From: Botryosphaeria dothidea
Taxonomy: Eukaryota > Ascomycota > Dothideomycetes > Botryosphaeriales > Botryosphaeriaceae
Direction of reading: 5' to 3'
NCBI GenBank assembly: GCA_011503125.2
Contig: WWBZ02000051.1
Coordinates: 3,782,001 to 3,846,000, forward strand
DNA: 64,000 bases
Part shown: positions 20,227-31,949 of the stretch, piece by piece
How positions within the stretch are numbered: the stretch's first letter is position 1
How the letters are laid out: the number at the start of each line of letters is the position of its first letter
Position numbers and translations under genes: made by a program
The notes under the pieces: model-generated
What the model saw: the letters and a program-made list of their open reading frames with translations, nothing else
The model's database searches: none
Told to the model about the DNA's origin: nothing

Positions 20227-22614
20227 ATGGACTTGGCAGAGAAATGAACGCGGGGTACATTAGCCCGAAGCAAGTGACGGTGTCTCGTGAAACTACGGTT
20301 GCATTAACTGTGCTCATGTGGATGATGACAATGCAGCACGGTGACGACTCCCAAGATGTCAGGCCTGCAAAGACTGCCATGCAGCCCCTGAGCAGCCCGG
20401 GCAGGTAAACATGGTTCATGTGATGCTTTGACTGCTACCGGAACACAGCCGCGGGCCGGGCCAGATCGTTTGTTTCAACTCCTGGCATCCTAATCCCGAT
20501 CGTTACGGCGGAGCATCGAACGTGACAGACGGGGTAGATGTGCATTAGTCTGGAGCGGAATCTTGCAGCAATCCAAAAACCCGGAATGATGGGGTTTGTT
20601 CCTGAAATAAGACGGGCCGCCGTCAAGGCTGCAGAATGATGCTTTAGGTTCCTTGGCGATTGCCTCCGCGAGAGCCGTTGCGGAGATCGTACCGGTTGAC
20701 AAGGGCAATGATTCATAAGGCAAGCTTCGATGCGGGGAAGCACGGAACTGCCGCGAACCGGCGTTTAGCACATACGTGGTACACGATGGTTTCAGAGCCG
20801 TCCTCGGGAATCTTGATATCTCCAGTGGACGGCTTCTGGATCAGCTTCATGACGCATGCTTAGGCGGCACCTGATCCAGGTACAAATGATGGATCCAGAA
20901 CCCCTTGGCTTCTCTTGGCAGTCCTGAGGTATTGCATCCTGTTCTCATGACTACCCAGTGTGGATTTCTCCATTCTGATCCGCACCACTTGCATGCATGT
21001 CTCGGCTTTCTATCGCGAGCGTGAAACCTCCACTGTGTCCATCCGGCTCCTGCAACGTACCATGGTCACAATCGATGAAGGGATGTAGGCGCGGGATACT
21101 GGTCGCAAGCAAATCGGGGGGAGATTGGCTCTGCCCGGGCGTGTGGTTATGGCCTGAGTTGGTAACTCGGGATTGCGCGAGGCATGGCGATAGGGTCAAT
21201 TGGCACACGGACGCGGTTCTGGGAGATGAATGTAGCGAAGAGCGATCCACAATGTTCAGTGGGTCAGCTCGACAAGATCCGGAGATGGAATCCTTTGTTG
21301 CCGTTTCACAACGTCAGACACGCCAGATTGTATGAGAAAATCCCCGGACACATCGAAGGACTCATGCAGTGCCGCCGCTTAGCCTGGCAGGCGCGTAAGC
21401 TGATCGGAGATGCGCGCTCGGCGAAGGCGGACTGTAGTCTGCGGAAAGCGGTGCCAAGGGCGATGGAGCTGTTTACATGTCGAGGCGGAGTGGAGGAAGA
21501 GTTGGTGGAGCAGGGCAAAGGCAAGCCAGACCAAGGCCGCTCGCATTTCTGCCTCAGGCCGCATTCTTCGCCGACCGTCGTTCGGCCCCTCTCGGCTCCT
21601 CCACTTGTTCTCGCTCCACCATTTTCCTGAGGCCCACCCCGTCGTCCTGTCACTTCATTCAACCCACCCTGCCCGTCGTCAGACCCGCGTATCTGCCGTG
21701 CTGGTTCCTTCCGTGTGCTTGGGCCGAAGCTTGGCCAGATTGTTTGCCAATTGCAGCCTCAATCAAGCGACGGGCGGGGATGCCAAGCAAGTCTCCGCTC
21801 GCACTCCGTCCATTTTCATTGCTACCACCTTTTATCTTTAGAATCGACTAATCGGAGTCTTGCGGCAATTGGAACTTGGCCCGTATTTTGAGCTCCATCT
21901 GTAAGTAAAGCCAGAACAGGACTCACCATTATACAGAACGGCGACATTCGCTCCTTTCCTGCGCGAGCCTGCGAAGCACCATGCGTTGACCCGCTTCCAC
22001 GACGAGTCTCTCGTATCATGCGATTTGCAGGTCCCATTCAAATATCTTTCGGCTTACGTGTGCCTGCGGAAAAAGAGTCCAAAGAAGAAAAAGCACCACA
22101 CAGTCTACCCCCACCTGCCGCTCGCGTCTGTAAACACCGGCTTGCAGTACTTTCTCCTTCCAAATCTGCATCTGCTGTCCTCGGCAGACCTGCATATTGC
22201 CAAAGCAGTGCTGTGTCCGGCGGTAAGCGCGGGGTTCTTTTTCTATATGGCAGAACCCTGTCAGCAGCTAAAGAGGGGGATTCCAAGAGAGCCGGCCTAT
22301 CATGTCGCAGGGACAGCCTCGGCCAGCACCAATTCGAAGACTCTGTATTCATTGTGCGGACAATTGGTTACAGAGACACTAGAACACGTAAGCGCCAATG
22401 ACGAAACAATGCGAATCTCCTTCAATCGTCTTCTGGCGGCGTCCTTCTGTCGGCGAGTGGGGAGCTCCGACGGGCCGTCCTGCTAGCCTTAGCCTGGCTG
22501 ATGTGCAGATCCGCACCCCGAACATAAGCACCGCACCACCTCTTCATATGCAGCACCTCGGCAGGATCTCTGGCTCCTCATTCCACACCTGCTGCCTCCC
22601 GTACGCTCCTCAAC
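20227..22614. other. long intergenic region
   Basis: About 2.4 kb with no supportable gene. Overlapping short frames on both strands lack domains and splice consistency. The last 500 bp probably hold the monooxygenase promoter. Confidence 0.45.
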
Positions 22615-24204
22615 ATGGCTCAAGATCGACCCCTCAAAGTGCTCGTCATCGGCGCAGGCATCGGAGGACTCTCTGCCGCCATAGCCCTCCGTCAGCAGGG
22701 TCACGAAGTCGAGGTCTGCTGCATTGCCGTATGATGCTCAGGTTCTGCTGATACTAATCAAGTGGTCTTCAGATCTTTGAGAAATCTCGCCTGGCTAGCG
22801 AAGTGGGCGCCGCCGTGCATCTGGCTCCAAACTGCACCGCTCTTCTAAATCGATGGGATATTTTCCCAGAAACGTTTGGAGCAACAGTATATGAGAGTGT
22901 CAGTCATTCGTCGCCTGCATGCACCTCCACCGCTTACACACTCCCAGATCATCTTCCGAGATAGTGAGACCGTCCCGCGTTATCAGAAGTATTACGAAGA
23001 TGAAAGGACCAATTGGCAGGCGGTATGAACGACAAACATGGATGCCACTACTCGCAATTCTAAATTCTGCAGGAATACTTTCTTGTCCACCGTGTGGATC
23101 TTCACAGTGCACTCAAGGACAAAGCCCTCTCCGAGGACGGGTCCGGTGTGCCCGCCAAACTGCACACCTCGTGCGCAATAACCGATGTCGACTGTAACGC
23201 CGCTACAATCACCCTGGTTGACGGCACCAGTGTCACTGGTGATGTTGTGATCGCAGCCGATGGCATTCACTCTCGCGCCCGTAAATCCGTCACCGGCCGA
23301 GAAGTTCCGTTATTCACCTCCGGTAAGTGCGCCTACCGATGGCTTATGCCGACCTCCGTTCTGCAACAAAATCCAGAAACAAGCCTTTTTGCCGAGGAAC
23401 GGGGCCAGGTTGTCCAAGTTGGCGGGGAAGGCAGCAACGGTGAATTCAGGCGAATTGTGTTCTACCCGTGTTCCAATAATGCAATTATGAACTGCATTGG
23501 CTTCGTACCTACGCAAGAGGTTGGCCCCATTCAGAAAGGTCTGCTCCCATGTGCCTCGCGCTTGGCAGATCTTCTGACACCCTACAGGCCTCTCGGGGTA
23601 CAATCAGTCTGCAAACAAGGGCAAGCTGGTCAAGCACTTCGACGGCTTCTCTTCGCCCGTCATCAAAATGCTGGAGAAAGCTCCGGAGGACGAAGTCATG
23701 CTCTGGGATCTATTGGACATGGAGGTTTTGCCCAGTTGGGTCAATGGCAAGACAGTTTTACTTGGGGATGCTGCCCACCCGTTCCTTCCATGCAAGTACA
23801 GTAAAAGCCCCTCTGCTACATACGTTATTAACCAGATATACAGACATGGGTCAGGGTGCTGCCCAAGCCGTTGAAGACGCAGCCGCACTCGGCGTTTGCC
23901 TCCCCGCTGGCTCTTCTCCGGAAGAAGTTCCACTGCGCCTTCGCCTGTGGGAACGGTGCAGGAAAGAGAGAGCAGATTGGGTCCAGGAAGTCACTCGTAT
24001 CAGAGGAAGGGATCCTTCAGGCAAAGATGGCCCTCCGCAGACTTGTAAGGTAATGTCTTTCTCGTAATCCGGCTTCCCACTGACGGTACTGCAGCCGAAC
24101 AATTCGCCGCCGCGTTCAAGGAATGTGTCGCACATGACGCGTGGAATCATGCCATCAACGTTGTGAGTGCTGCAAAAGAGGAAAGGGTATCAGCTTCTCT
24201 ATAG
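22615..24204 (+). CDS. FAD-dependent monooxygenase (salicylate hydroxylase-like)
   Basis: Seven exons: 22615-22713, 22773-22898, 22948-23022, 23073-23538, 23588-23791, 23844-24044 and 24095-24204. They keep frame for about 426 residues. All three flavin-hydroxylase motifs are present: GxGxxG (VLVIGAGIGGLSAAIAL), the DG motif (VVIAADGIHSRAR) and the GD motif (VLLGDAAHPFLP followed by MGQGAAQAVEDA). Family members hydroxylate aromatic acids using NAD(P)H and FAD. The substrate is unknown. Donor sites are unusual: GTCTGC twice, GTCAGT once, and a GC-AG intron (23792-23843, GCAAGT). The last exon is short, and the exact C-terminus (24150-24204) is the least certain part. A co-directional methyltransferase follows after 720 bp. 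Confidence 0.83.
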
Positions 24205-24926
24205 ATTCCGATGACCTTGATGTCACACTTCCAAGAATCTTTTCTCTCTCTCTTTGGGTTCTTCCATTCGCTCCCTACAGAGATTTTCATCGTTTCGTCC
24301 ATTTCGTCTCTGGTCTTTCCGAGGCATGTCGGAAGAAATTCTAAGACCACAGCTAGCTTCGATGGCTTTTTGATACTCTCATAGCCCTGTCAAGTAATCG
24401 GATTTACAGTCTCAATGACATCTCTCTCAGACGAGACGCCGCGTCCGTCGCAACCTACGGCTACCATAACATCTTTCGGGTTTCTGGTCATGGCCATCAT
24501 TATCCTCCTTCACACGCACTGTTGAGTTATGTACCTTGCGCCACCCTCCATCGAGAGCGATTTTGAAGAGTACTGAGCGTGGGTCTGAATGTATCGTATC
24601 TCGTATTCCCCGCATTCCCTTCTCGGATGTCGGATACTTCATTGAACACAATGCTTGCATGTTCCAAACTCAATAAGATCATGGCCGAGAAGAAGTTGCA
24701 TTAGCGTTACAACGGCTCAAATCTTATTTACAGCCCCAACGCTTGGTCTAGGCTATCGACGGTCACATTCATGAGAAAGACGACCGAGGCGGGTTCGGCA
24801 CGAGCAGGTATTTAAAGTTGCACTCCCGTCGTATTTCGAAAGAAAGATTAGGTACACAAACCACACATTTCAGTCTGCGACCTTATCCAATTTCATCCAC
24901 AGTCCATTGGACAACCCAATACAGCC
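24205..24926. other. intergenic spacer
   Basis: No gene is supportable. A GTATTTAAA element near 24808 may be the core promoter of the methyltransferase gene. Confidence 0.4.
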
Positions 24927-25836
24927 ATGGCTACCCAGACGAAGCTCTCAATCTCTGAATACCTCTCCTCTCCTTCATCCACCGAAGCCGAGCGGCTACA
25001 GTCACAACACCATCTCGTTGTCAATGCCTTCGGCGGGATGCTTCTCTGTCCGGTAGACCTGACAAAGCCCAACTTTTGTGCTCTCGATTCCTGTGGCGCT
25101 GATGGCTTCTGGCTCTCTGAACTTCGGGAGGAGCTCGCGCAACCGGACAGCGCAATGCTCATTGGCACAGACATTGCCTCCTACCCACCGAATGGCTTCG
25201 CGAAAAACATAGACATAAGGCAACAAAACATGATGGATCCATACCCGGATGAATGGACTGGGTCATTCGACCTCATTCATCAGCGTGCTGGTGCGTACTA
25301 CAGCCTTCCGTCCCTTCTATTGTTCCATCGACTAACATGACGCAGCCGTGGCATTCTTCCCAGATTGGACCAAGGCCCTCGAGGTCACGCGCCGACAAAT
25401 CGCGCTGCTGAAGCCCGGCGCCTGGATCCAGCTCGTCGACAGCGTGATGCTTGCAGGCGAAGCTTCGCCCACGGACCCGCCAAGCGCGAGGTTCTTCAAG
25501 ACGCTCGGGAACTGCATGGCCGCCTTGAAGCTCAACACCCATATCGGCATCCAGCTCGGCAAGTTGCTGCAGGAAGCTGGAGGCGTGGAGCAAGTCGAGA
25601 CGAAGGCGGTCATGGTTCGATTGGGCAAGGGAGCCGGCTCGCCGGAGCTGGAGGAGTTGGGGTATGAGGAGCTGGATAAGATGATCAGATTGGTCGCGGG
25701 GGCAGTGGGCAGAATCGAGGGGTTGAAGTTCTCCAAGGAAGAATTGCATGAGTTGTTGGAGAGTGTGCGAGAGGAAGCGAAGACGGTTGGGTTCGACATG
25801 AAATGGTACGCGGCATGGGCGCGAAAGAGCCTATGA
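24927..25836 (+). CDS. SAM-dependent methyltransferase
   Basis: Exons 24927-25290 and 25346-25836 (55-nt GTGCGT..CGCAG intron, phase 1) encode 284 residues. The Rossmann methyltransferase pattern is visible. Motif I is ALDSCGADGFWLSEL, followed by an acidic end of strand 2 (LIGTDIAS), then the FDLIHQRA motif preceding the intron and PGAWIQLVDSV after it. The arrangement matches the fungal LaeA/UMTA-like class of small methyltransferases often found near secondary-metabolism genes. The acceptor is unknown. The gene follows the FAD monooxygenase on the same strand, so a shared tailoring pathway is possible but unproven. It converges on the beta-helix gene, whose stop is only 44 bp away. Confidence 0.8.
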
Positions 25837-25880
25837 TTGTCTTGATAGTCGCGCCAGATGCGAACATGCTTTACAGCTAG

Positions 25881-27352
25881 CTACAACGGCCGCAAGGATC
25901 CACCACCCGTCAGCTCGTACGTACTCCCGTTCAACCACGCATTTCCCTCCGCACTGCTGTCATATTGCACCGTAAATCCAGCGCTCTGTAAATTCGCAAG
26001 GCTTGAGTCAGCATTGGTGAAATTCCCAACTACGGTGTCACCCGTCACGACCCATGTGCTGCTGCTATCCAGAGCTACGCTCACAGTTCCATCAACATCA
26101 CCTCCCTCTCCTTGCACAACCTTGCCCGTCCAGACGGAATACTCGGCCAGAGACCATGACACGGTGCTACCGTTGTACACCACGACGTCACCTACCAGGT
26201 CGCTCTCTTCAATCGTGGCTTCCACCTCTGCAGGTAGAATTGCGGAGTTCTCCTCGGCGCCTGCAAAGTAGGAAAACTCCTGGGTTACCTGAGAGCTGTT
26301 GGCAACAAGGAGGATGTTCGAAACCGTGCTGATGTTTGTGCTGGTGATATGAGCTGTTGCAATGACGTTTCCAAACCAGAACGCTGGCCCGTCGGAAGCT
26401 GTTACGGTGAGCTTGGAAGATGCAAACGAAAGATGAGCTCCGGATGTTCGGGTCTGAGAGGAGAACTGTGGAACGAGTCAGCGTATTGCTGACAGTTGAT
26501 TCGAAGTCAAACAGGGCGGATAGCAGAGAGAGAGAGAAGAGGGAGTTGACCAACCATGACAGTTCCAGCAAGTAGGCCGGCAGTAAAGTCGACGTGCTCG
26601 AATTCGGCCGTTTGGGGACCATCCGAGAAAAGCGAGGGAGCCTTCTCGGCCAACCCGACCACATTTTCCCCCTTCACGGTACCCAAAGCGTAGAACAGCG
26701 CAGAGCCGATGCCGGCGGTATGCGCAACCGAGTCGGACACATTGACAACACCAGCTGGGTTGTCGCCCGAGAAGGAAGAGCAGCGATTTCCTCCAGAAAA
26801 GTGACGGATGTTTTTGCCCACGATGGTTCCATTACCGGCAGCGTACAGCCCGTGCGACACAGGACCGGAGCTGTAGAGATCGCTGTCGGAGATGTACACA
26901 TACGAGTTTGCTCCGTAGGCGAAGACGTTGGCAGCACCGTTGTGGACCGTGATGTTTGAGTGAGTGATGTAAGCTGACGAGTCGTTGGCAATGTTGATGG
27001 CAGCGTTGAGTCCGTAGAAGCTGGCTTGGTACAAGTTGGAGCTGTATCCGTGCTTCACTACGTCCACGTAGGACAGGTTGAGTTGCGTGCCTTCTGCGAC
27101 AACGATGACACTTGTATCATTCGCGTCGACGGTGAAGCTGGTATGGCCTGCGCTTGTGTCATTTCCATTGGAGTAGTAGTATGGGCCCAGTATGTCGTTG
27201 GTCTGGTAGAGGATAGGTTCGATGTCATAGACGGCTTTGATGGCATTGTCAGATGCATCCGAAGTCAGGTCCGCAAAGTCACTTGGGTCGACAACTGAGA
27301 CAGCAGCCAAAGCAGCGCTCGCGCTTGTGAGAAAATTAAGTAGACGATGCAT
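25881..27352 (-). CDS. secreted parallel beta-helix protein
   Basis: Exons in minus order: 27352-26555 and 26465-25881. The intron is 89 nt (GTTGGT..CCACAG, phase 0) and the product is 460 residues. The Met at 27352 was preferred over one 13 codons upstream because it directly precedes a signal peptide (MHRLLNFLTSASAALAAV). The body shows repeated short beta-strand units rich in Asn, Ser, Gly and Val (AAINIANDSSAYITHSNITV, SYVYISDSDLYSSGP, STWVVTGDTVVGNFTNADS), typical of right-handed parallel beta-helices. Some such proteins are pectate-lyase-like, but no catalytic Asp/Lys/Arg set is recognised, so it may be an adhesin or wall protein. Many N-glycosylation sites are visible. A TATA-like sequence lies about 90 bp upstream. 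Confidence 0.8.
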
Positions 27353-28057
27353 CTTGGCGGGCGGTGACCTTGAAGGCAAGGTAAAGATCAAATTGAATCC
27401 TGAAGGCTTCTTGTCCTCCTTTACTCATCCACGCCACAGGTTTCTTTTATATTGTATACTGCTGCCTACTTTAGCTTTTTCCCCTCTTCGCCGTTGCCCA
27501 TCGCAGACTTAAGATTTGGGGTGAAATTCGGCATCCGCAGCTTGGCAGCAATAAGCTCATCTTTGCACAATCTTCCAGATTCAGCCCCCGACTCCGTGGC
27601 TGCATCGTCGTTGTTTCCCCTAAAAGCTTAGTGCGATGCGGCTTATAGCACTGATTGCCCCAAGCGGGAAAGAGAAGCGGGCACATCTGGGGAAATCCGG
27701 GGTAGCGTGGTTTCCCCGCGTCGGATGACGCGTATGCGTGGAGCCGAACGGGCAGCCGAATATCGAGAACAAATGTTGACACGGGAGCGTATACCAGCCA
27801 GGGAAGTGGTGTGGAAATTGCGAAATGCAGCGGAGGGGACCGGGAGCTTTTCGACACCGGCTGTGTGTTGCGTAGCGGTCAAAAGTTTGGTGTTCACTTT
27901 CCACTTTCCCTGTGTGATCGTGTGCCGTCTTACAAAATGATCTGCCATCAACTAAATACAACGGAATTTCAAGAGATTGATGTTCGGGTTCGAGGCAACC
28001 GACAGCATACTGCTCCTTTAGACCTCTAAGGAGGATTGGCTGCAGAAGGTCATATGC
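27353..28057. other. intergenic spacer
   Basis: Promoter side of the beta-helix gene and 3' side of the arrestin-like gene. No further gene is supportable. Confidence 0.4.
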
Positions 28058-29368
28058 CTAATGGGACTCCTGATAGGACGGTGGTGGCATCCCGTCCTCT
28101 CGCTCAACCTGTGTCGCTGAAGAGTCGCCCGGCCGGAGATCTGGCCACGGAAGTACCGTGATTGGATGTCTCGCACTTTCGCCGATCTCAAACACCTTCC
28201 CCGCACACTCGACCCATAGTACCAATTGCAGCAGATACCTCCTCGCCAACCCATACGTCTTGAAAGTTGGTAACACACTCTTCCCGATGGCCAAACTTCT
28301 TTCTTCCGTGAGCGTTGCAATGTCAACGTCCTCGCCCTCTGCCGGCAACAATGGTGGTATTTCTTCCCCGTGCTTTTCACCTCTCCAGTGCCGTTCTGCG
28401 ATTGTCGTTTTGTGGTCATCCAGTGCCGAGAGCTCGTCATTTGAGAGGCTGCCATAAGGAGCACGTGCGAGCGTCAGAGCATGTAAGGCAACACAAAAGC
28501 CATGCAGCCGTAGGGATGGCGGATCCGTCAACTGCGGGCTACGTGCTTCGTGCCGGATGCCAAAGGAGACGTGGATAGATGAACCTGCCCGTGCCGCATC
28601 GGGAACATGCGTGGTCACCGAGAAAGTAGCAGACGGATCAGAGGAGCTTGGGAAAAGCTCTTTGATATGCGATCGGAGACCATGGTTGTCATGTTCATGG
28701 GATGGATCGAGACGGCGGCTGTGCCGAGTGAGGGAAACCGTGCGGTGGTCGAATTTGGGAGACAAGGCCGGGCTAGGGTCGACGCATGAGGGAATGAACC
28801 GAATAATCCTGGTGTCGGTCTTCGTGCTGTTGAAGATTTTCTTCGACGTGTATGGCATGGAAGCTTCAAGATGATACCGGATGGACTGATAATGTCCCCA
28901 GACTTCTGCATTCATGCTCGGCGGGAGTGCATGACCAGGCTCGTGCTCGAAGTTGGAGTCTTTCTTGAGATTACTGCCGTAATCCACATTACCCTGCACC
29001 ACGCGTGGAAATTGAAACTGGAACGGTATGGAGACGAACGGATCTGATGGATTTGATCCAGATTGGAGAGATCCGACGTCCTCCCCCTCAAAGAGAGTCT
29101 CGCTGAAGCGGAAAAGAGTGCTCTTGGCATGGCTAACTGTGTGGCCAGCGCTGGTAGTGCTGGTCATTCTGGCAACACGGGAGTCGGTTCTGCCCTGAAA
29201 ACTGATTGTAACACGCGTGGGTTTGATACGCGTATCAATCTTCACCACTCCCTTTACTAAATCTCCCTCTGAGTAGATGCGGTAATTGGTCCAGCCATCT
29301 ACGACGATTTGGATTGGACCATCTCGGGGCTCGTCTCGGAATGACATTCTTCCAAAAATTGCAAACAA
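28058..29368 (-). CDS. arrestin-like adaptor protein
   Basis: Single-exon 436-residue protein (alternative Met at 29347). Residues about 18-175 look like an arrestin N domain (GPIQIVVDGWTNYRIYSEGD, VKGVVKIDTRIKPTRVTISF, and VWGHYQSIRYHLEASMPY near the end). Residues about 230-415 would be the arrestin C domain. The C-terminus carries a PPPSYQ motif, the PY type recognised by WW domains of Rsp5/Nedd4 ubiquitin ligases. Family knowledge therefore suggests an alpha-arrestin that directs ubiquitination and endocytosis of plasma-membrane permeases, acting at the cytosolic face. The cargo is unknown. It is shorter than many alpha-arrestins but has both expected halves. Confidence 0.8.
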   Translation of the reverse strand: MFAIFGRMSFRDEPRDGPIQIVVDGWTNYRIYSEGDLVKGVVKIDTRIKPTRVTISFQGRTDSRVARMTSTTSAGHTVSHAKSTLFRFSETLFEGEDVGSLQSGSNPSDPFVSIPFQFQFPRVVQGNVDYGSNLKKDSNFEHEPGHALPPSMNAEVWGHYQSIRYHLEASMPYTSKKIFNSTKTDTRIIRFIPSCVDPSPALSPKFDHRTVSLTRHSRRLDPSHEHDNHGLRSHIKELFPSSSDPSATFSVTTHVPDAARAGSSIHVSFGIRHEARSPQLTDPPSLRLHGFCVALHALTLARAPYGSLSNDELSALDDHKTTIAERHWRGEKHGEEIPPLLPAEGEDVDIATLTEERSLAIGKSVLPTFKTYGLARRYLLQLVLWVECAGKVFEIGESARHPITVLPWPDLRPGDSSATQVEREDGMPPPSYQESH

Positions 29369-30126
29369 TCCTGATTCTGTGCGAGTCTGGAAGGATGATT
29401 ACCATTATCAAGCAAAGGTCTGGTAATGGCAGGTATTTGAAGAAACCAAAAGGTTGGGAATATCTGTTCATTGATTCCGGCTGAATCCTACGTTATTAAT
29501 AGCGTTGTAACACGTGAAGCTTGCAGCCAAGGTTTCTGCCTGGGAGACCCACTAAAACAGCGTCATCAAGTAGCACAAAGTCTTCCAGAAGAGGCAGCTC
29601 AGACTAGGGGTGTCGTCACGGCTGTGAGGGAGGATAAGCAGGTCTACGAATGGCCAGCATTTTGATCTTGGACCACTTTCGAAACGTTGAGTTAAAGCAC
29701 AACGCCGAGTTTGTCTAGAAACATTGCGTGGGATGCTTGATATGAAGCCTTTTCATTCAATAGCATCTGCGTGCCTCGATAAAATCTGTTGACTATAGCG
29801 GTATCTCTACTTGTTTCGCGGATCGTTTCCATTAAACATTATCAGCGGGATGTCCCAACGCCCCATTACGTAGCTGGACCTCTCTGAATCTACGCCTTGG
29901 ACTTGAATCCGCCGTCTGCTAGATTCAACCCCAACTCGCTCTTTGTTTTCAGGACATACCTGCATGAATATCTTGGGATAATCTTATTCTGCGTGCTTGG
30001 AGTACTTCTAGATGGTTGGGGATCGCAAGACTCGGGGTTCAGCTGGTCTTTTGCCTATGCAGCACCTACAGTCGTACATTTGGAGCGTCGGTTGTCAGAA
30101 CCTGAACCCAACATTCTTCAGCCACA
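29369..30126. other. intergenic spacer
   Basis: Between the start of the arrestin-like gene and the 3' end of the next minus-strand gene. Small frames only, none supportable. Confidence 0.4.
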
Positions 30127-31949
30127 CTACCGGTACTGTATCTTGCCAGGAAGTTCCTGCCTGCTAGCCTCGCCGTGCAGCTCCTCCACCCCGTGGCCTT
30201 CGACAGGCAGCTCTTGCCTCTCTGGGGCTTCTAGTTCCTGTGGTTCCATTGGCGCATGATTTGGGATTTCACCGGCGGGTTGCGTTGCGCCAGCTTCCTC
30301 TCTGGCACGACGCCTTTTCCAAACGAAGATCCATCCGATCAATCCAATTAGGGCCAAACCTCCCAGAGCCGCTCCTACACCGATTCCTGCTTTCGAGCCT
30401 GTCGAGAGTCCTGAATTATCAGTACCCGCCGAATCTCCGGCGGCCGATGCGCTATTCGAAGCGGTGCTTCCGCTGGACGCGGAGCTTCCCGTCGTACTTC
30501 CACTCAGCGGGGTTAGCACGGAGTCCCAGGTTGAGTTCCACAAGCCCGCCGCTGGTAACTGCGCCAACGTTGTCGAGTCAGAATCGATTGTTTTGAGATC
30601 TTGATCCGCGTGGCCGGGTCCGGGAGCCTGCGCAAGCCACACATAGCCCGTCTCCCAGTTCTGCGCCAGATGTGCCCCTTGAAGAAAGGCACGGCCGAGC
30701 ACGGCCGATGGATACGAGCTATCGGGAGGTGTGTATGGCCGGCAGGGAAAGTACTGCGTGTCGCTGGTTACGATGGGATAGTTGAGGGTCAGATTCAACA
30801 GCGCGAAGGGTATTTCGATTGATTTTGTAGCTCCGGATGTGCCCGACGTGTGGAAGTGGAAGGAAAGATAATGGGGAGAGCTGATTATCGACTCGTATTC
30901 CGGGGCGCTGGTATTCCACAGGTAAAGGCCAAGATCGGCATCGTAGGAAACGGGGAGGTAACCGGCAATGGCATCGCAGGTTGTGGGAGGGAGATACAGA
31001 TATGGCATTCCCGGATCTGGCTGAGTAGATAAGGGTAGATTAGAAGAATTTGACTGCAAAAGTCCGGTGATTTCGGTAGCGTTGGCCGTATTGTTCAAGA
31101 GTGCGGAACCACCCTTGGCAACCCCGACGGATATCTCTGCGAGAGAAAAGGTAGAGTTGGATTCGACGGCAATCGGTTCGCCAATGCATCGTGCGCGGTC
31201 GTATCCGCCGAAGTAGAGCTTCCCGCTGACATTGTGCAACGCAGAACCCATATGGAGCCCGTAGCTCATCGATGGATAGGCGCCCAGCACAAAGCCATTG
31301 TACAGTTGGAGGTTGAGCGTCCATTCAGTCCCGTTGGGCAGGTCGTAAGTAAACTTACCGCCGCCATACAAGGATATCTGCAACAGTCAGCGAAGGTCCA
31401 CGAGCAATGTGTGCTCGACATGATTACGTAGCCGATTCCCAGAGTGTACCAGCTTCCGCCTGGATAAGCTACCGTAACATTGTCCGCGACTGCGGTAGCA
31501 GTGCCATCAAGATACTTGTCTCCATCTGATGTTTCATAGGTGAAGCGCTGGGAAACATAATGGAGCTCCCCTTCTAAGGACATCAGTTCAGTCACGTAGC
31601 CGCCGTTCAGCGAGGTCAGGTTGGATGGATCCCAAGGAGCGCTGTTCTCGTCATTCACGAGATCGTGTGCGGCCGATCCTTCCCACGCAGTAAGAGTGGG
31701 TAGTGGGCATCGCGCTGTCTGAGGCTGACATGCGGTTGCGTTGACAATTAATGGAGTCTCGAGCATTGACGGATAGAATGCCAGAACCTGATCAGGATAG
31801 TCGACGGGGACGGTAAGATAGGTCCAAGGGCCGTCGGGACCAACTGGAAGGCAATGAGCACCACTGTCGTTGCTGGAGGGCGGAGGGCTACCGACTGCCA
31901 TCATTGTTGAATGCGATTCCTTTCGGTGACGTGGAAGCTCCATGCGCAC
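30127..31949 (-). CDS. membrane-anchored aspartic-protease-like protein (non-catalytic)
   Basis: Exons in minus order: 31949-31428 and 31377-30127. The intron is 50 nt (GTAATC..TTGCAG, phase 0). The product is about 590 residues with a pepsin-like (A1) fold: YVSQRFTYETSDGDKYLDG, SYGLHMGSALHNVSGKLYFG, PYLYLPPTTCDAIAG and SAVLGRAFLQGAHLA. The two catalytic DTG/DSG motifs are not seen. The first site reads VLAFYPSMLETPLIV and the second PDPGMPYLYLP, so catalysis is unlikely. After a Ser/Gly/Thr-rich stalk there is one C-terminal membrane helix (GIGVGAALGGLALIGLIGWI), then a basic and acidic cytosolic tail. No signal peptide is visible at this start, so a first exon may be missing. A surface sensor or binding role is inferred. 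Confidence 0.75.
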
